Source of the DNA: Melanocharis versteri
Taxonomy: Eukaryota; Chordata; Aves; Passeriformes; Melanocharitidae
Assembly: GCA_013397845.1 (NCBI GenBank)
Contig: VZTG01001067.1
Coordinates: forward strand, 310,001 to 374,000
Length of the DNA: 64,000 nucleotides
Direction: 5' to 3'
The notes under the pieces were generated by a model, which ran no database searches, was not told the DNA's origin, and was given only the letters and a program-made list of their open reading frames with translations. The position numbers and the translations under genes are program-made. Below are positions 47,601-58,860 of this stretch, piece by piece (position 1 is the stretch's first letter; every line of letters starts with the position of its first letter).

Positions 47601-50600
47601 AATTTTCTAGCCTTCCTTTCTTTCCCTGTCCTGACTCTCTTCTCTATAACTGGGATTACCATAGGGCATGTAGGCTCAGTCTAGACTGAATACTTTTTTG
47701 GGGACGTGGTTTTGCGTTTTGAGTCACAGGGTAGCTATGACTGCTCCTGGTGAGGTGGAACAGCCCTCACACATCTCACCAGCTGTCTGTCCTTCTGTGA
47801 TGCTGGGGTGCTTTACAAGGTGTAGAGTGGGAGCCTGTCATGCGTGAACACAGATGTTCCTGTTGAGGCACAAGGCAAGGAAGCTGGTGGTGTGCCACCA
47901 AAAATAGGGAACAGGAGCTGCACCCTCCATCCTCTTGGGCTATAAACAAAAAAACCACTTCTCAGGTCCCAGGAAGCTGAAAGCTGCTCCAGATCCACCC
48001 TTCTGTGAGAAGAAAACACACCCCATGCTTTTGCCAACGTGTGGCTGCAGGTTCCTCACCGCAGCCTGAGCCAGCCCTCCCTGATGATGTGTGGCCCTAG
48101 GGTGGTGTGACACTGCGCCTCTTGGGAGCAGGGCTGTCCGGGCTGGTGCTGGAGTAGGCTTCCCCAGCTTCCCCTTCTGCTGGGTGCTGCCCCTGTGAAA
48201 CAGCCTCCAGCCATCTGAAAATTCAGTATGGCCCTGCATCTTCCACAACGAAGATTTTGTTAAGTTTTGTATTTCTGAACATTACACAGCTCTGTTGCAA
48301 GCTTCCCAATACCTGCCTCAAGCAGCTCATCTGAGCTGTTCCTCCCATGCTAATCTCTGTGATCTGTGGCATGCATACAGCATTGATGAGAACAGGACCT
48401 CCCCTCTGCTGCACCATATTTGCCAGAACAGGCATAACTCAAGATAACCAGATTTGAAACAATCAGAGCAGGAAGCAGCAATAACTGGCCTGGAGGAAAG
48501 GCAGGGAGTTGCCCACAGACAGTATTTAGGGGGGGTGCCTTATTTGTGGTATCTGATCTCTTTCCACACTCTAGCCTCACCTGCAAAGGCAGGATGTAAA
48601 GCTTGCAGGATCATTCCTCATCTCCCTGGCTTGAGCACTTGAGTTTAGATCTGTACAACCTCCTGTTTAGCTGTAGTGTTTTGTATGTGGTGACACAGGT
48701 ATTGACTTATGCATGTGCATGATGAAGAACTCCAGAGCTGCAACTGGTTCGGACACCGGTGTCATCACTGAGGATGGACAAGGTGGCAGACGTTCATGTT
48801 ATTTTTCCTCTAAAGTACATGGACCCGAAGGCTGGTACTGGTGCAGCAGCTGATGCTTCCCAGGATTTGCACTCTGCAGCCTGTACTCAGCAAACACAGC
48901 CAGCCTCCCAGCCAGGACCTACACACCGTGGGGGTCAGGGCAGGCCGAGGCAGGTCTGCAAGCGCCTTCCCTGACGAGCTGACGGCTTAGTCACCGGGGC
49001 TCTCCACAGAACCCTGTAAACACCACCCACAGTTCCCTGCAGGAGTCCTTGCCATCGGGCTCTGCCGGAGCCCCGTCCTCCTGCTCCCTGTGCCAAGGGT
49101 CACGAGCTGTGACCAGCAGCTGGGTGCCAAATGTGGGCTGTAGCTCAGTGCAGCCGGTCTGCTAGAGGTCATCACACGCCTCCTTAAGCAAACAGGGATC
49201 CACGCCAGTTGATAAATCATTTACGAGAAGTCAGAAGCAAAGAACTAGATTAACCAGGTCACTGGGTGTCCTGGGGGAATGACGTGTCAGTGGAGCTGAA
49301 ACAGCAGATCCCACAGTTGCAATCTGTTGCCTTCTTCTGTCCTGACAGCAATTCATGGAAATCCCTGGAACTAGACACCAGATATGGAAAAACCCATTAG
49401 CTCATCCCAGTCAGCTCACTAGTTAAAGCAGTCACTCCCATTGTATGTTTTCTGGCAAAGTTAAAAATGTCTCAAGAGAGGGGATTTCCACCAGCTTCTT
49501 CTCAAGGGGAAACTATTCCACCTATCAGGAAGGCTGCCCTGTGGTGATATTTTTGTAAACCAGAAGTAACTCCAGAACCCAAGAGAGAAAAAACAAAAAA
49601 GGATTCTGCTGCAGGAACTGGGGCAGTGATGTTTTTCTGCCTGAACAGATACGTGCCACATGGAGCACGTCTCCAAATGGAAACTCCGTGGGTACATGTG
49701 TTTACACACAGCCACAGGGGTGTGCTCATGTGTGTGTATATACACCCGTGTCCTCCCTCCCCTTCCCAAGGCTGGGATGACCTTGTGCTTTCAGCACAGC
49801 CAGTGTGTTGCAGTGTGGTATCACACCTGGCTCACATTTGTGCAACTCCACTGACATAAAGGTACAGCACATTGGTCTGAGGAGGGAAGACACACATGAA
49901 AGACAGGAGGCAATAGCTGATGGTGGGGCTCCAGCACCCACTTCCTCTGTGAACAGGGAGAAGTTGCTTCTCCTCAGCTGTGTCAAGAGAAGAACAGCCC
50001 CCCCACCACTGCTGGGGGCTCTGAGGCTTGGCGTGTTAAGGGTTGAAACCCAACATGAATAGGAAAGATGGTGCAATGCAGAGCTGTCTTGCTGAGGTTG
50101 ACAACAAAGGCCATGGAGATTTTGGCAGCTAAGCTTTTCAGCACCTGGGAAGCACTTTGGGACAGTGGGGAAATAAATTAGCTGTGTGATGGCATTTAAA
50201 GCCTTATCATTAGTTTCAGAACTAATTCTGCATTTAGATGAATGGGTGTAGCACACATTGCTGAGCTGGAACCTGCAAGAGATAGTGAGGATTGCTCCCT
50301 GTTCCCATTTAGAAGATTTTTGGCCAGCAAAACTGTAACTTGCTGTCTTGGTGGATTAGGTCTGGGATCAGGGTGGCTGGGGTAGGCACAGCAGCAACAC
50401 CAGCGGCAAACAAGCCCTGTGCTCTTCAGGGCTCTGATTACTTGTGCCACTGGGTGTTGACTTATGCCACTTAGAAGAAGGTGGGGTATTACCTGGGTGT
50501 TTGCCCTGAATTTGTGACTCCTCAACTAGTCATTTTATTTGTCCCTCACAGCTGGCACAGCTGCCTTCTCTGTTGGGGACCCCTGAAATTTGGGCACTGC

Positions 50601-53600
50601 ATTTTGCACTGTTCTAAGGGCAGGAGTTTCCTTTCTCAGCCGTGGTGCTGAGGCTGCCCTGCCAAGCACGCTGCGCACTCTGTGTTACTGCAGGACAGCT
50701 GATGTGCTAACCATACCTAGCTTTGGCCTGGGTTTTCTTCTCTGCAGGGTTCTTACTTTGTTCTGTTTAGCACAAAACACACTGAAGCGTGAACAGAGGC
50801 TATAAAATAACTATATGAAGTGTGGAAAAGGATCTAACCAAGGAGGCACAGGTCACACTCTGGGCCTTGAGCGGGTCCCTGCAGTTGCTGTCAGATACTA
50901 GGCCAGCTGACCTACTGAGCCCCTTGCCCCTTGCACTGTGGAAGGGTAAGAGCAAGTAGAGCCCAGTAATATTTTAACTAAGAGATTAACTTTCTGCCAG
51001 TTCAACAACAATGGATCTTCTGTTTTTGTGGATGAACGGTGCTGACTTGAGGCTCTTCCACCTGCCAGCCCAAGCTCTCCTGCCACTGGTTGCTCTGCCC
51101 TCGGAGGAAAACTCACATTTAACCCTCAGACAGGAAAAGAAAACTCAACTCCAGAGACAACAGCCCAGAAAGGTGTTGTCCTGACTCTCTGCAGCTCATG
51201 TCTCTGGCACAGGAAGGGTGGCACTTAGTTCCTAAAGGAGGGCCAGAGGAAGAACTACCCATCTTCCTTCTAGATGCTCAAGATTTACTCATTTCCCTAC
51301 AAAGTCCCAGTGCACCTCGAACCCACACATGATGGTTGAAAGAGATGTAGAGGGGCCTCTGAACAGTCCTGGCACTCAAATGCATTCTCTTCCCACTCCA
51401 AAGTACTTCTGAGACCCTTCATCTCTCACACCTTGGAATTTGCAGACGTTTTGCCATTGCTCTCGACAGGGACAGGACCAGCCCCTGAAAGACAGGTCCA
51501 AAGCCCACAGAAATCAAGATGGATCTTCCTGCAAACTGTATCATGGCAATGAACACAAGTCTTGCATGTGACAAGGCAAAAAGCAACACCAGATTCATTG
51601 GAATGACCTATTGCTAAGGTTATATTCCAGAGATAAATAGTAAGTGTTTTGTTTTAAAACGGAATTTAAGATTCATGCAGGGAAAGCTGACCTCCTCTTC
51701 AGTAGCATGAAGCTGGGTGCAGCAGCATCCCATGGGGCCCGAGCCCCAGCCAGCCTGACCAGCCAGTCTCAGAAAGTGGAACTGACTAATCTGAGTCATC
51801 TGCAATGAGCCGGGTATGACTGAAATCATGCCCCGTGTAAACAGTGTGAAAAGCAAAGGAAGATGATAAGGAGCTGGGTTTTTTTATTATTGTTGTTGTT
51901 CTTGATTCTGTGTGGGAGAGGGTAACAACATAGGTGAGGATTTTAAATAGCAAAGCAAAAGCAAACAGCAGTGGCAACATGTGGCCCTGGATGTTCAGCT
52001 GTGATGAGACACAGAAGGCTCTGTTTCCCAATGCTTGTAGTGAACGTTTTAGGAGGCTTAGTTTCCAGTAAGTGCTCAGCACTTAAAAACATCTACCCTC
52101 ACAAAGAACTGGGGCCGTGATCTTTATCTCCTGACCATGTGCTTTGAGAGCAATTTCCAACTGAGAGGCAAACATTCTCCTTCCATCTCCTCACAGAGCC
52201 ATCTTTCCTCCCTCAGACATTTGCACCAGGACTGTATGGGCAGAAATTAACCCAGGCCCCAAAAGAGAAGGTGGGGAAGACCCTGCCCAGCATGCAGATT
52301 GCTTGCAGATCCTTGCAGTGTGGTGGAATCAACCAACACCCTGGTACAGGGTGTGTGCGTGTGATGTGGTGGAGGAGCACATGGCCGCTGATTTTCAACT
52401 GCCTACCTCTGTTCTGTGCGTGGCCTTGCATTAGTTTCAGGCATAATAACATCATGATATCATAATGATATATCGCGCTCTGATGACAACACCGCATGGA
52501 GTAAGCCACAGCAATCTGATCTCATTCTGCAAACGTGGAGATGAGTGTTCCTGCTTCACAGGACAAGTGGGTGGCAGGTAGATGGAGCTGGCACTACCTA
52601 TATTGTCAGGCCTGGGTGGGAACGTGACCTGCTGGGTTAAATTAGGTGGCTGAGAGCTTAACACTTCAGCTCTAAATCAGCCTCAGCGGTTGCGGGTGAG
52701 TCACCAGACCTATCTGCATTCACTTCTTCCATCTGTGAAATGGTGACAATAATATTTCCTCACCTGATGGGGGAGGGAAGGGAGCGTGTGTACAAGAATG
52801 AACAAATGTTTACAAAGCACCTTGTGAGCAGTGCACAGGCTCTGGATGTGCTCAGGAGGAACCCGCGTTTTTCCCTCTGCTCTGGGTCGCACCATACTGT
52901 GAGGTGTGACCACTCCCCTCAGAGTCAACAGTTTCAAATTAGAGCAAATGAGAAAATTCCTCAGGAGAGAAACAGAGAGTGACGACTTCATGTGTTACCA
53001 GCAATTTCAATAAATTCCATTCAAGGAAAAGCAAAGTAACCTTTTAAAAGATAATAACAAAGCAGAAAAACAAATGAGCTGTGACCAGTATTTCTTTTGT
53101 GATGGTACGATGACCTTAGGTTTCACTTCCCAAATGGGAATCAGAACAGAGAAGTGAATCCCCTTGAAATAAAAGTGAAGTTAATAACGGGACGCCTTTA
53201 GCTCTTACCACATCCTGTGTATGCTGATCACTCTGCTTGTAGCTGGCAAGAGCACTTCTAGATTTTTCTTTACCATGTTAATTCTTTGCTGAGTCAAACC
53301 ATGTTGTATAAACAGTTGGGAAAAAGCCTTCCTGCATCTCCCCTCCAGCACTGCGGTGCCACGCGCCCTGTCCTGCTGCCTTCCCGTGTGCATGGGTGCC
53401 TGTGCCCACAGCACTGCTCCTCTGCCCTGCTGTCGGTACAGACCCACGCTCCCCACGGCAGGCAAAACCACTCAGAGAGCTCTCACAGTGAGTGAGCGCT
53501 CGCACAGCCCTGCCCACCTTTGCTCCCTGTCGCAGCACACACTGTTTCTGACGCAGTTTCGAGTGCGCACACACAGATGTGTGATGGCCACTCAGTGTCT

Positions 53601-53740
53601 TGCTACGTGTTCACTAGCACTTGTTCTTACGCACATACACAATTCCTTAAGCCAGCACAAACACACACAAATACGCACACTCTCCTTAGTCTAATACATG
53701 CACAGAAACACTTATTATTTTTTCTGGTACAAAAGAGAGG
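41641..53740. other. Large non-coding stretch, possibly an intron
   Basis: I find no exon with convincing protein similarity and splice sites on either strand, and no clear transposon. Open frames up to about 176 codons (for example 49726-50256 minus) have random-looking composition. If the 41.56-kb and 58.2-kb exons share a gene, this is intronic. Confidence 0.5.
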
Positions 53741-54560
53741 AGCTGCAGAGGGATCTGGATAGTCTGGATCATGGGCTGAGGCCAATGGTATGAGGTTCAT
53801 TAAGGCAAAGTACTGGGTCCTGCACTTGGGTCACAACAACCCCATGCTGCTGGGGGAAGAGTGGCTGGAAAGCTGCTCAGCAGAAAAGAACCTGGGGGTG
53901 CTGGTCATCAGATGGTTGAACATGAGCCAGCGTGTGTCCAGGTGGCCAAGAAGGCCAGTGGCATCCTGGTCTGTATCAGGAACAGTGTGGCCAGCAGGAC
54001 CAGGGCAGGGATTGTCCCCCTATACTGGGCACTGGTGAGGCCACACCTCGAACCCTGTGTTCTGTTCTGGGCCCATCAGTACAAGAAAGACACTGAGGTG
54101 TTGGAGCAGGTCCAGAGAGGGGCAATGGAGCTGGGGAAGGGTCTGGAGAGTAAGTCTGATGACAAGCATCTGAAGAAGCTGGGGGTGTTTAGCCCGGAGA
54201 AGAGGAAGCTTAGGGGAGACCTTATTTCTCCCTACAACTGCCTGAAAGGAGGCTGCAGCCAGGTGGGGGTTGGTCTCTTCTCCCAGGCAACAAGTGACAG
54301 GACAAGAGGAAATGGACTCAAGCTGCACCACAGGAGGTTCCGTTTGGACATCAGGAAGAATTTCTTCACTGCAAGGATTGTTAAGCATTAGAATGAACTG
54401 CCCAGGTATGTTGTGGAGTCACCCTCCCTGGATGCGTTCAAGAAATGACTGGATCTAGAGCCTAATGCTATGGCTTAGTTGATAGGGTGGTGTTCGGTCA
54501 AAGGTTGGACTCAATAATCTTGGAGGTCTTTTCCAACCTTAATGATTCTATGGTTCTGTG
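53741..54560 (+). mobile_element. CR1 LINE, 3' end, about 820 bases
   Basis: A well-preserved 5'-truncated CR1 runs from GCTGCAGAGGGATCTGGATAG through GGGTCCTGCACTTGGG, CTGGTGAGGCCACACCTCGA and the AGACCTTATTTCTCCC part to the tail CTTTTCCAACCTTAATGATT. It ends in the CR1 terminal repeats ATTCTATG and GTTCTGTG. It is the longest and best conserved CR1 in the window. Open frames of 176 (+) and 122 (-) codons inside it come from the element. Confidence 0.92.
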
Positions 54561-56849
54561 AAATGAATCACTTCACAAATGCAAACTGGTCATACACATA
54601 TGCAACTCAGCTACGAGACAGAGCTATCCCTCTCCACAGCATTATCATTGCAACAACCTTCTTCCTGGGATGAGCTTTCTAGCTGAGGGTTCGACTGCTT
54701 CAGGAAATGTGGATTAGATTGGCATATTAATTCACCAGCACAGCTATTTTATTGGTCTGATTTAGGCTGAACACTTATCTTTTGGTGCATTACTGGCTTT
54801 TGCTGCAGCTGCTTTTCATTGTGCTTATACTGCTGGAGGTGACTGTAGGATCCTCCCTTCATCAGCAGACTTCCTCTTATGAACAGTTTCACTAAGAAAG
54901 CCTTTACCATCCACCACCCCCACACCTGCTCCTCAATGGGTCTTCAGCATTTTAGTGACACTTTGAAATTCTGATTTGTGTTTTGGAACAGCTCCATTTG
55001 CAACAGACACTGTCATATCCACCACAGCTTGAACCTGTGGGGTTTTTATCCATTTACAATGTTAGAGGTAGCAGACTGGTCATCTTTGAGCTGCACATCT
55101 CAAACACATCTGAACTTGGGAGGAGGTGCACAAGCTTCTCCAGCTGTGAAACTGGCGAGTTTCATACTCAAACTTCAGAGTTTTCATGTTTTTCTCTGGG
55201 CTAGCTAACATGAACAGCATGCTTTTCTTAGCTGCAAAATTAGATTCTCTTATGACCACATGATGTATGGAACAGAGACTTACAGAAAAATAAAGAGTAG
55301 GAAAGTTGGAGGTTTAGCCTTCCTCTTTTTTCAGCCCCAGTAGCCAGCAATCAATGTCTCATGTGTCTGCAACACCTTTTATCCCCTTACAGAAAGCAAA
55401 GGATTGGTAAGGAGGTAAGGAGGAAGCATCCTGCTGTGGATCTTCAAGGCTGCCTGGGCTTCACAACACCGAGGAAACTGCTGTGGAGCAGGGCATCACA
55501 TCATCCATCCCCTCAGCGCTCACTACCTGCACTGCATGGCAGCCCAGACACCAGGCCCAGTGGCTCTGCTCTTGTCAGGAGCATGATTAGCTCCTCTTTG
55601 TTAACAGTAAGTCCAGGCTTTGCTTTTGTTTCTCAGCCAAAAGCCTACCTCTCCATGGACCCAAGGCCTCAGCACAGCACTGGCAGTTGGGGCATCCAGA
55701 AACCCTGATTGAAATAGTGACAAATATCATCCAGCACACGATTTCCCCTCCCTGGTCGTCCACATAGTATGTGGCAAAGCTCCCACCTTTCTGGTGCAGC
55801 CGCCTGTAGAATGTGTGGCATTTCTCTCTCTCTGGTTTCACCAAAAAGGTTTCTGTATGTAGGGAAAGTTGGAAATTCAGAAGGCATCTGTCCCCTCCCA
55901 GCCTGGCTGCCTTGCCACACAGTGGGGACAGATGCCTTTGTTCTATGTCACTTCTCAGCCTCTGGTTCCCCAAACTTGTTTCAGAATCAGCATGGTTCTT
56001 TAGTAACTTCATAAAAATAAACAAGGGCCTAATAGCATTTAGGTCATACTAGTAAATTATTTACACACAGACCCCCCCCTTCCATTTCTTATTGCACAGG
56101 TCTTGGTGTCACCACGCCCTGCCAGGAACTACATTTGTCCCTGCAATGTAGTCCCCACTCTGTGACAGCCAGACACTGATGTGAGCAGGCTTTCAGTGCA
56201 CAGGCGGGGCTTTACCAGCTGCTGCCCAGGGCTGGAGGTTGCCCACAAGGCAGTTTGCATCCAGCCTCTGCAAAAGCGGGCATCGGCAACCTATCCTGAG
56301 CAGGTACACTGCTGCGGGCGGCTTGGCACGCAGAGCCAGCTGAGTTCAGGCCAGGTACCAGCTTATCAGCAGATCGCATCCAGCCGGGAACAGCACTGAG
56401 AGGCAGCCCAGTGGCAAAGCACAAACTTCCTTGCAACTATTTTTAAAAGCACCTTTACATCTCTCTTTTCAACTTGCAGAGCACAAATAAACCGAAAGCA
56501 CCAGCCAGTTGTTGCTAAAGGGAACTATTGTTTTGTAGCCTTCCTCATCCCTGTTGCAAATGAAATAATATTATACTCCTCAATCTCCCTTCACAGAAAA
56601 AGTCCCCCATCCAGCCCTGCGTTTGATCCTGTTTCTATTCTTCCATGCTGCCTTTGGTGGACTTTTGTTCTTGACTCAGCATGGTCCATCTTACAATGTT
56701 TCTTTAGGTCCTGCTTCACAGTGGGCAAGTGGGCATGGACTGTGACGGGTACCCAGGTTTTAGGATGACATGTTTCTCATGCTGACCCACGGTGCGGGTC
56801 TCTTACGTGTGATGCTTGAACAGTCATTGCCCCTGTCTGCTGCTGACCC
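54561..56849. other. No gene seen
   Basis: No recognisable gene or repeat. A 145-codon minus-strand frame at 55587-56024 has no family resemblance I can name. Confidence 0.5.
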
Positions 56850-57321
56850 TCACAAGACAACTTCTAATTCAGAGTAAGAGGCTTGCCCAATTTCTTCTAA
56901 AACAGCTTGCTTTGGCATTTGTGTGCGCTGAACTTTCTCCGTCATGGTGGTTTGGTTTCCAAGTTTAGTTAGAATCTTCTGGAGTTCCTCCCAGTCCTGC
57001 CAAGACTTGCTTGCATTTATAATGCATGGTTCTCCGTTGGCAGCAAATGCTGTTGCTTTTTTATTCTTCTTCCCCCTTCACTGATTTTTGTAATAGTATT
57101 CAGAGGGCTGCTTTCATCTCTGCCAGGCATGGTCCCACCCCCTTCCACCCAGTAAACTTTTCTTCCCCAACTGGAACCCGGCCTTTTACTTTAAATGGAT
57201 TTTCCCCCCATTCTGTCAGTTCTGACTCAATTTTCAATCCATGATGGGACTTTTCATACCATGGCTGCCAAGTTTGTTTCATTCTTGGAAAGGCCTTTAT
57301 CAAAAAACCTTTTGAAAGCAT
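56850..57321 (-). pseudogene. Degraded retroelement-like coding remnant
   Basis: Two adjacent minus-strand frames (about 57100-57321 and 56850-57077) have protein-like composition: Trp/Lys/Glu-rich, with motifs such as TWQPWYEK, EEKFTGW, SWQDWEELQK and LTKLGNQTTM. They are separated by a frame change and stop codons. The Trp- and Glu-rich style recalls Gag-type sequence of an endogenous retrovirus, but I cannot name a family and see no LTRs or pol nearby. It is broken and not a functional gene. Confidence 0.3.
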
Positions 57322-57329
57322 AAATTACT

Positions 57330-58176
57330 ATGGTCCCTACTTGTTCCTGATGAACTTCCTCAGAAGCTCACAGAAGTCAACTGACTAGTGGGTCTAGTGC
57401 TCTATCCATGCTCCTTCCACTGCGTGCTGGTGCACCAGTGCGACCGGCACAGTCCCCATTTTTCTGGAAGCCTCATATTATGCCCTGTACGGCTTTTCTT
57501 TAAAAGGCAGCTGCTCCCTGGGGCAGAGCAGGAGGGAGGAGATTGGGGTTCTGCCCTTTGTACTGTGGGGAGCAGCAGCAGGGCCGGTGATGGACATGAG
57601 GGGTGCTGATTCCAAGGCTGTGTCACAATGCCTCGTGTTTTCCTGGATAAACCCCTTGAGCCCAGGTGTCACACAGAGCAACGCCCCGTCACTGGTACTG
57701 GCAGCTGTGCCGGGTGTTGTGGACGCCACTCTGCACACCATCATCCATCCCTGTGTGCTGTGCAGGGTCCATACAGGGCAGAGGCCAGCAGAAAACACCT
57801 CAGACTGGTGTAGGACTGCCCAGGTCTCCCTGGGGAAAGCAGAGTACTGCAGCCGAAATGCCAGTCACCACGCCCCGAGGAATGGCATGTGGCAAAGCCA
57901 TTCAAAAGCCACCAGAGCAGCAGCCCTGGTCCTCCCTCGCCTTCGGAGCCCAGCTCTTGTCCTTTAACCCTGAGTGCTGGTAGCACCCACTCGCCATGCT
58001 GGGTGGTAGCATGGCCCCACCACTGCCCAACCCCACCCTCATGCCAGGATAAGAACAACACAGTTTAACTCTCCTGTGGCCAAATGTGCCAGTTAAGCTG
58101 GGATGTCCTTGTCCAGGGAGCTGGTGGGCACTGCCAGCCCATCCCATCCTCTGCCTTTTGCTGCTTTCTCCTGCAG
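57330..58176. other. No gene seen
   Basis: GC-rich sequence with overlapping long open frames on both strands (57587-57967 plus, 57902-58285 minus). This is expected from low stop-codon density and not evidence of coding. It ends in the pyrimidine-rich acceptor of the exon at 58177. Confidence 0.5.
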
Positions 58177-58294
58177 TAACACTGAGATGATGTGTGTCAA
58201 GAGACACATCCAGAAGCGGGCCATGGACCAGAAGATTCAGAAGTGGAGGGGCCAGGATGCCCCCAGGATCAAGGGGTGGGTGCAACTGCCTGAG
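58177..58294 (+). CDS. Probable internal coding exon of an unrecognised gene
   Basis: The acceptor (GCTGCTTTCTCCTGCAG to 58176) and donor (GAG|GTAAGA at 58295) are both strong. The 118 bases read as one completing base plus 39 open codons, starting NTEMMCVKRHIQKRAMDQK and ending APRIKGWVQLPE. The segment is rich in Lys/Arg/Gln and the start looks helical and basic. The other two frames contain stops near the start (TAA at the first codon in phase 0). I do not recognise the family. It might belong with the candidate first exon at 41.56 kb, or be the start of a gene running off to the right. Confidence 0.42.
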
Positions 58295-58499
58295 GTAAGA
58301 GCCATGTCCAGCATATTTGGATCCGGGTCTTGCTCTAGCATTAGTTTAGTTTCCCAGTTTACCTGTGAAGTGCTTCAAAGGGCGCTGAAAGTGTCTGCAA
58401 AGGGCAGCAGGAGCATGAAAAGCTGCTGAAACCTCAGGGAGGCTCCCATGCTGCCAGGGCAGGCTGCAGTGGGAATTTTATCACACTCCTGGATGAGCA

Positions 58500-58790
58500 G
58501 AACCAGGCGAGCACACAAAGCTTTCCCAATCTGAGTTCAAATGTGTGAATTTACCGTATCTAACGCCTCCCTGAAATCCAAACAGACCCAATTACATTCT
58601 CTTTCTGTAATGAATCAGTAATTATATTGAAGAACACTATTATTTGTTTGGCATGACCTATATAAACCCGACTTGGGGAGTGCATAGTTGGTGTGGTGCC
58701 AGTGCCCTGCGTATTATTGCCTTATAAACACAACCATTGTTTGAATTTCAGATCAAAACAAACCGAGCCACGTTGCTTGTCAGTTATTAG
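58500..58790 (-). mobile_element. Old, diverged CR1-like fragment, antisense
   Basis: The + strand reads CTAACGCCTCCCTGAAATCC, GGCATGACCTATATAAACCC and TTGCTTGTCAGTTATTAGAT. These match the CR1 region encoding short motifs upstream of its 3'UTR when read in reverse. Divergence is high, so the insertion is old. Confidence 0.45.
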
Positions 58791-58860
58791 ATATCTTTTT
58801 CCCAAATGCTCACCCAGGCCGTATTACAATAACAATAATTATTATTACATACTTCCTTAT

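Noticed and set aside
49726..50256. 176-codon minus-strand open frame
   Set aside because: There is no recognisable domain, no splice context and no promoter. Length alone is within chance for this window.
53861..54391. 176-codon open frame
   Set aside because: It lies wholly inside the CR1 LINE and is not a host gene.
55587..56024. 145-codon minus-strand open frame
   Set aside because: Unrecognised composition, no splice sites at sensible places, and overlapping frames on the other strand. Kept only as a possible chance frame.
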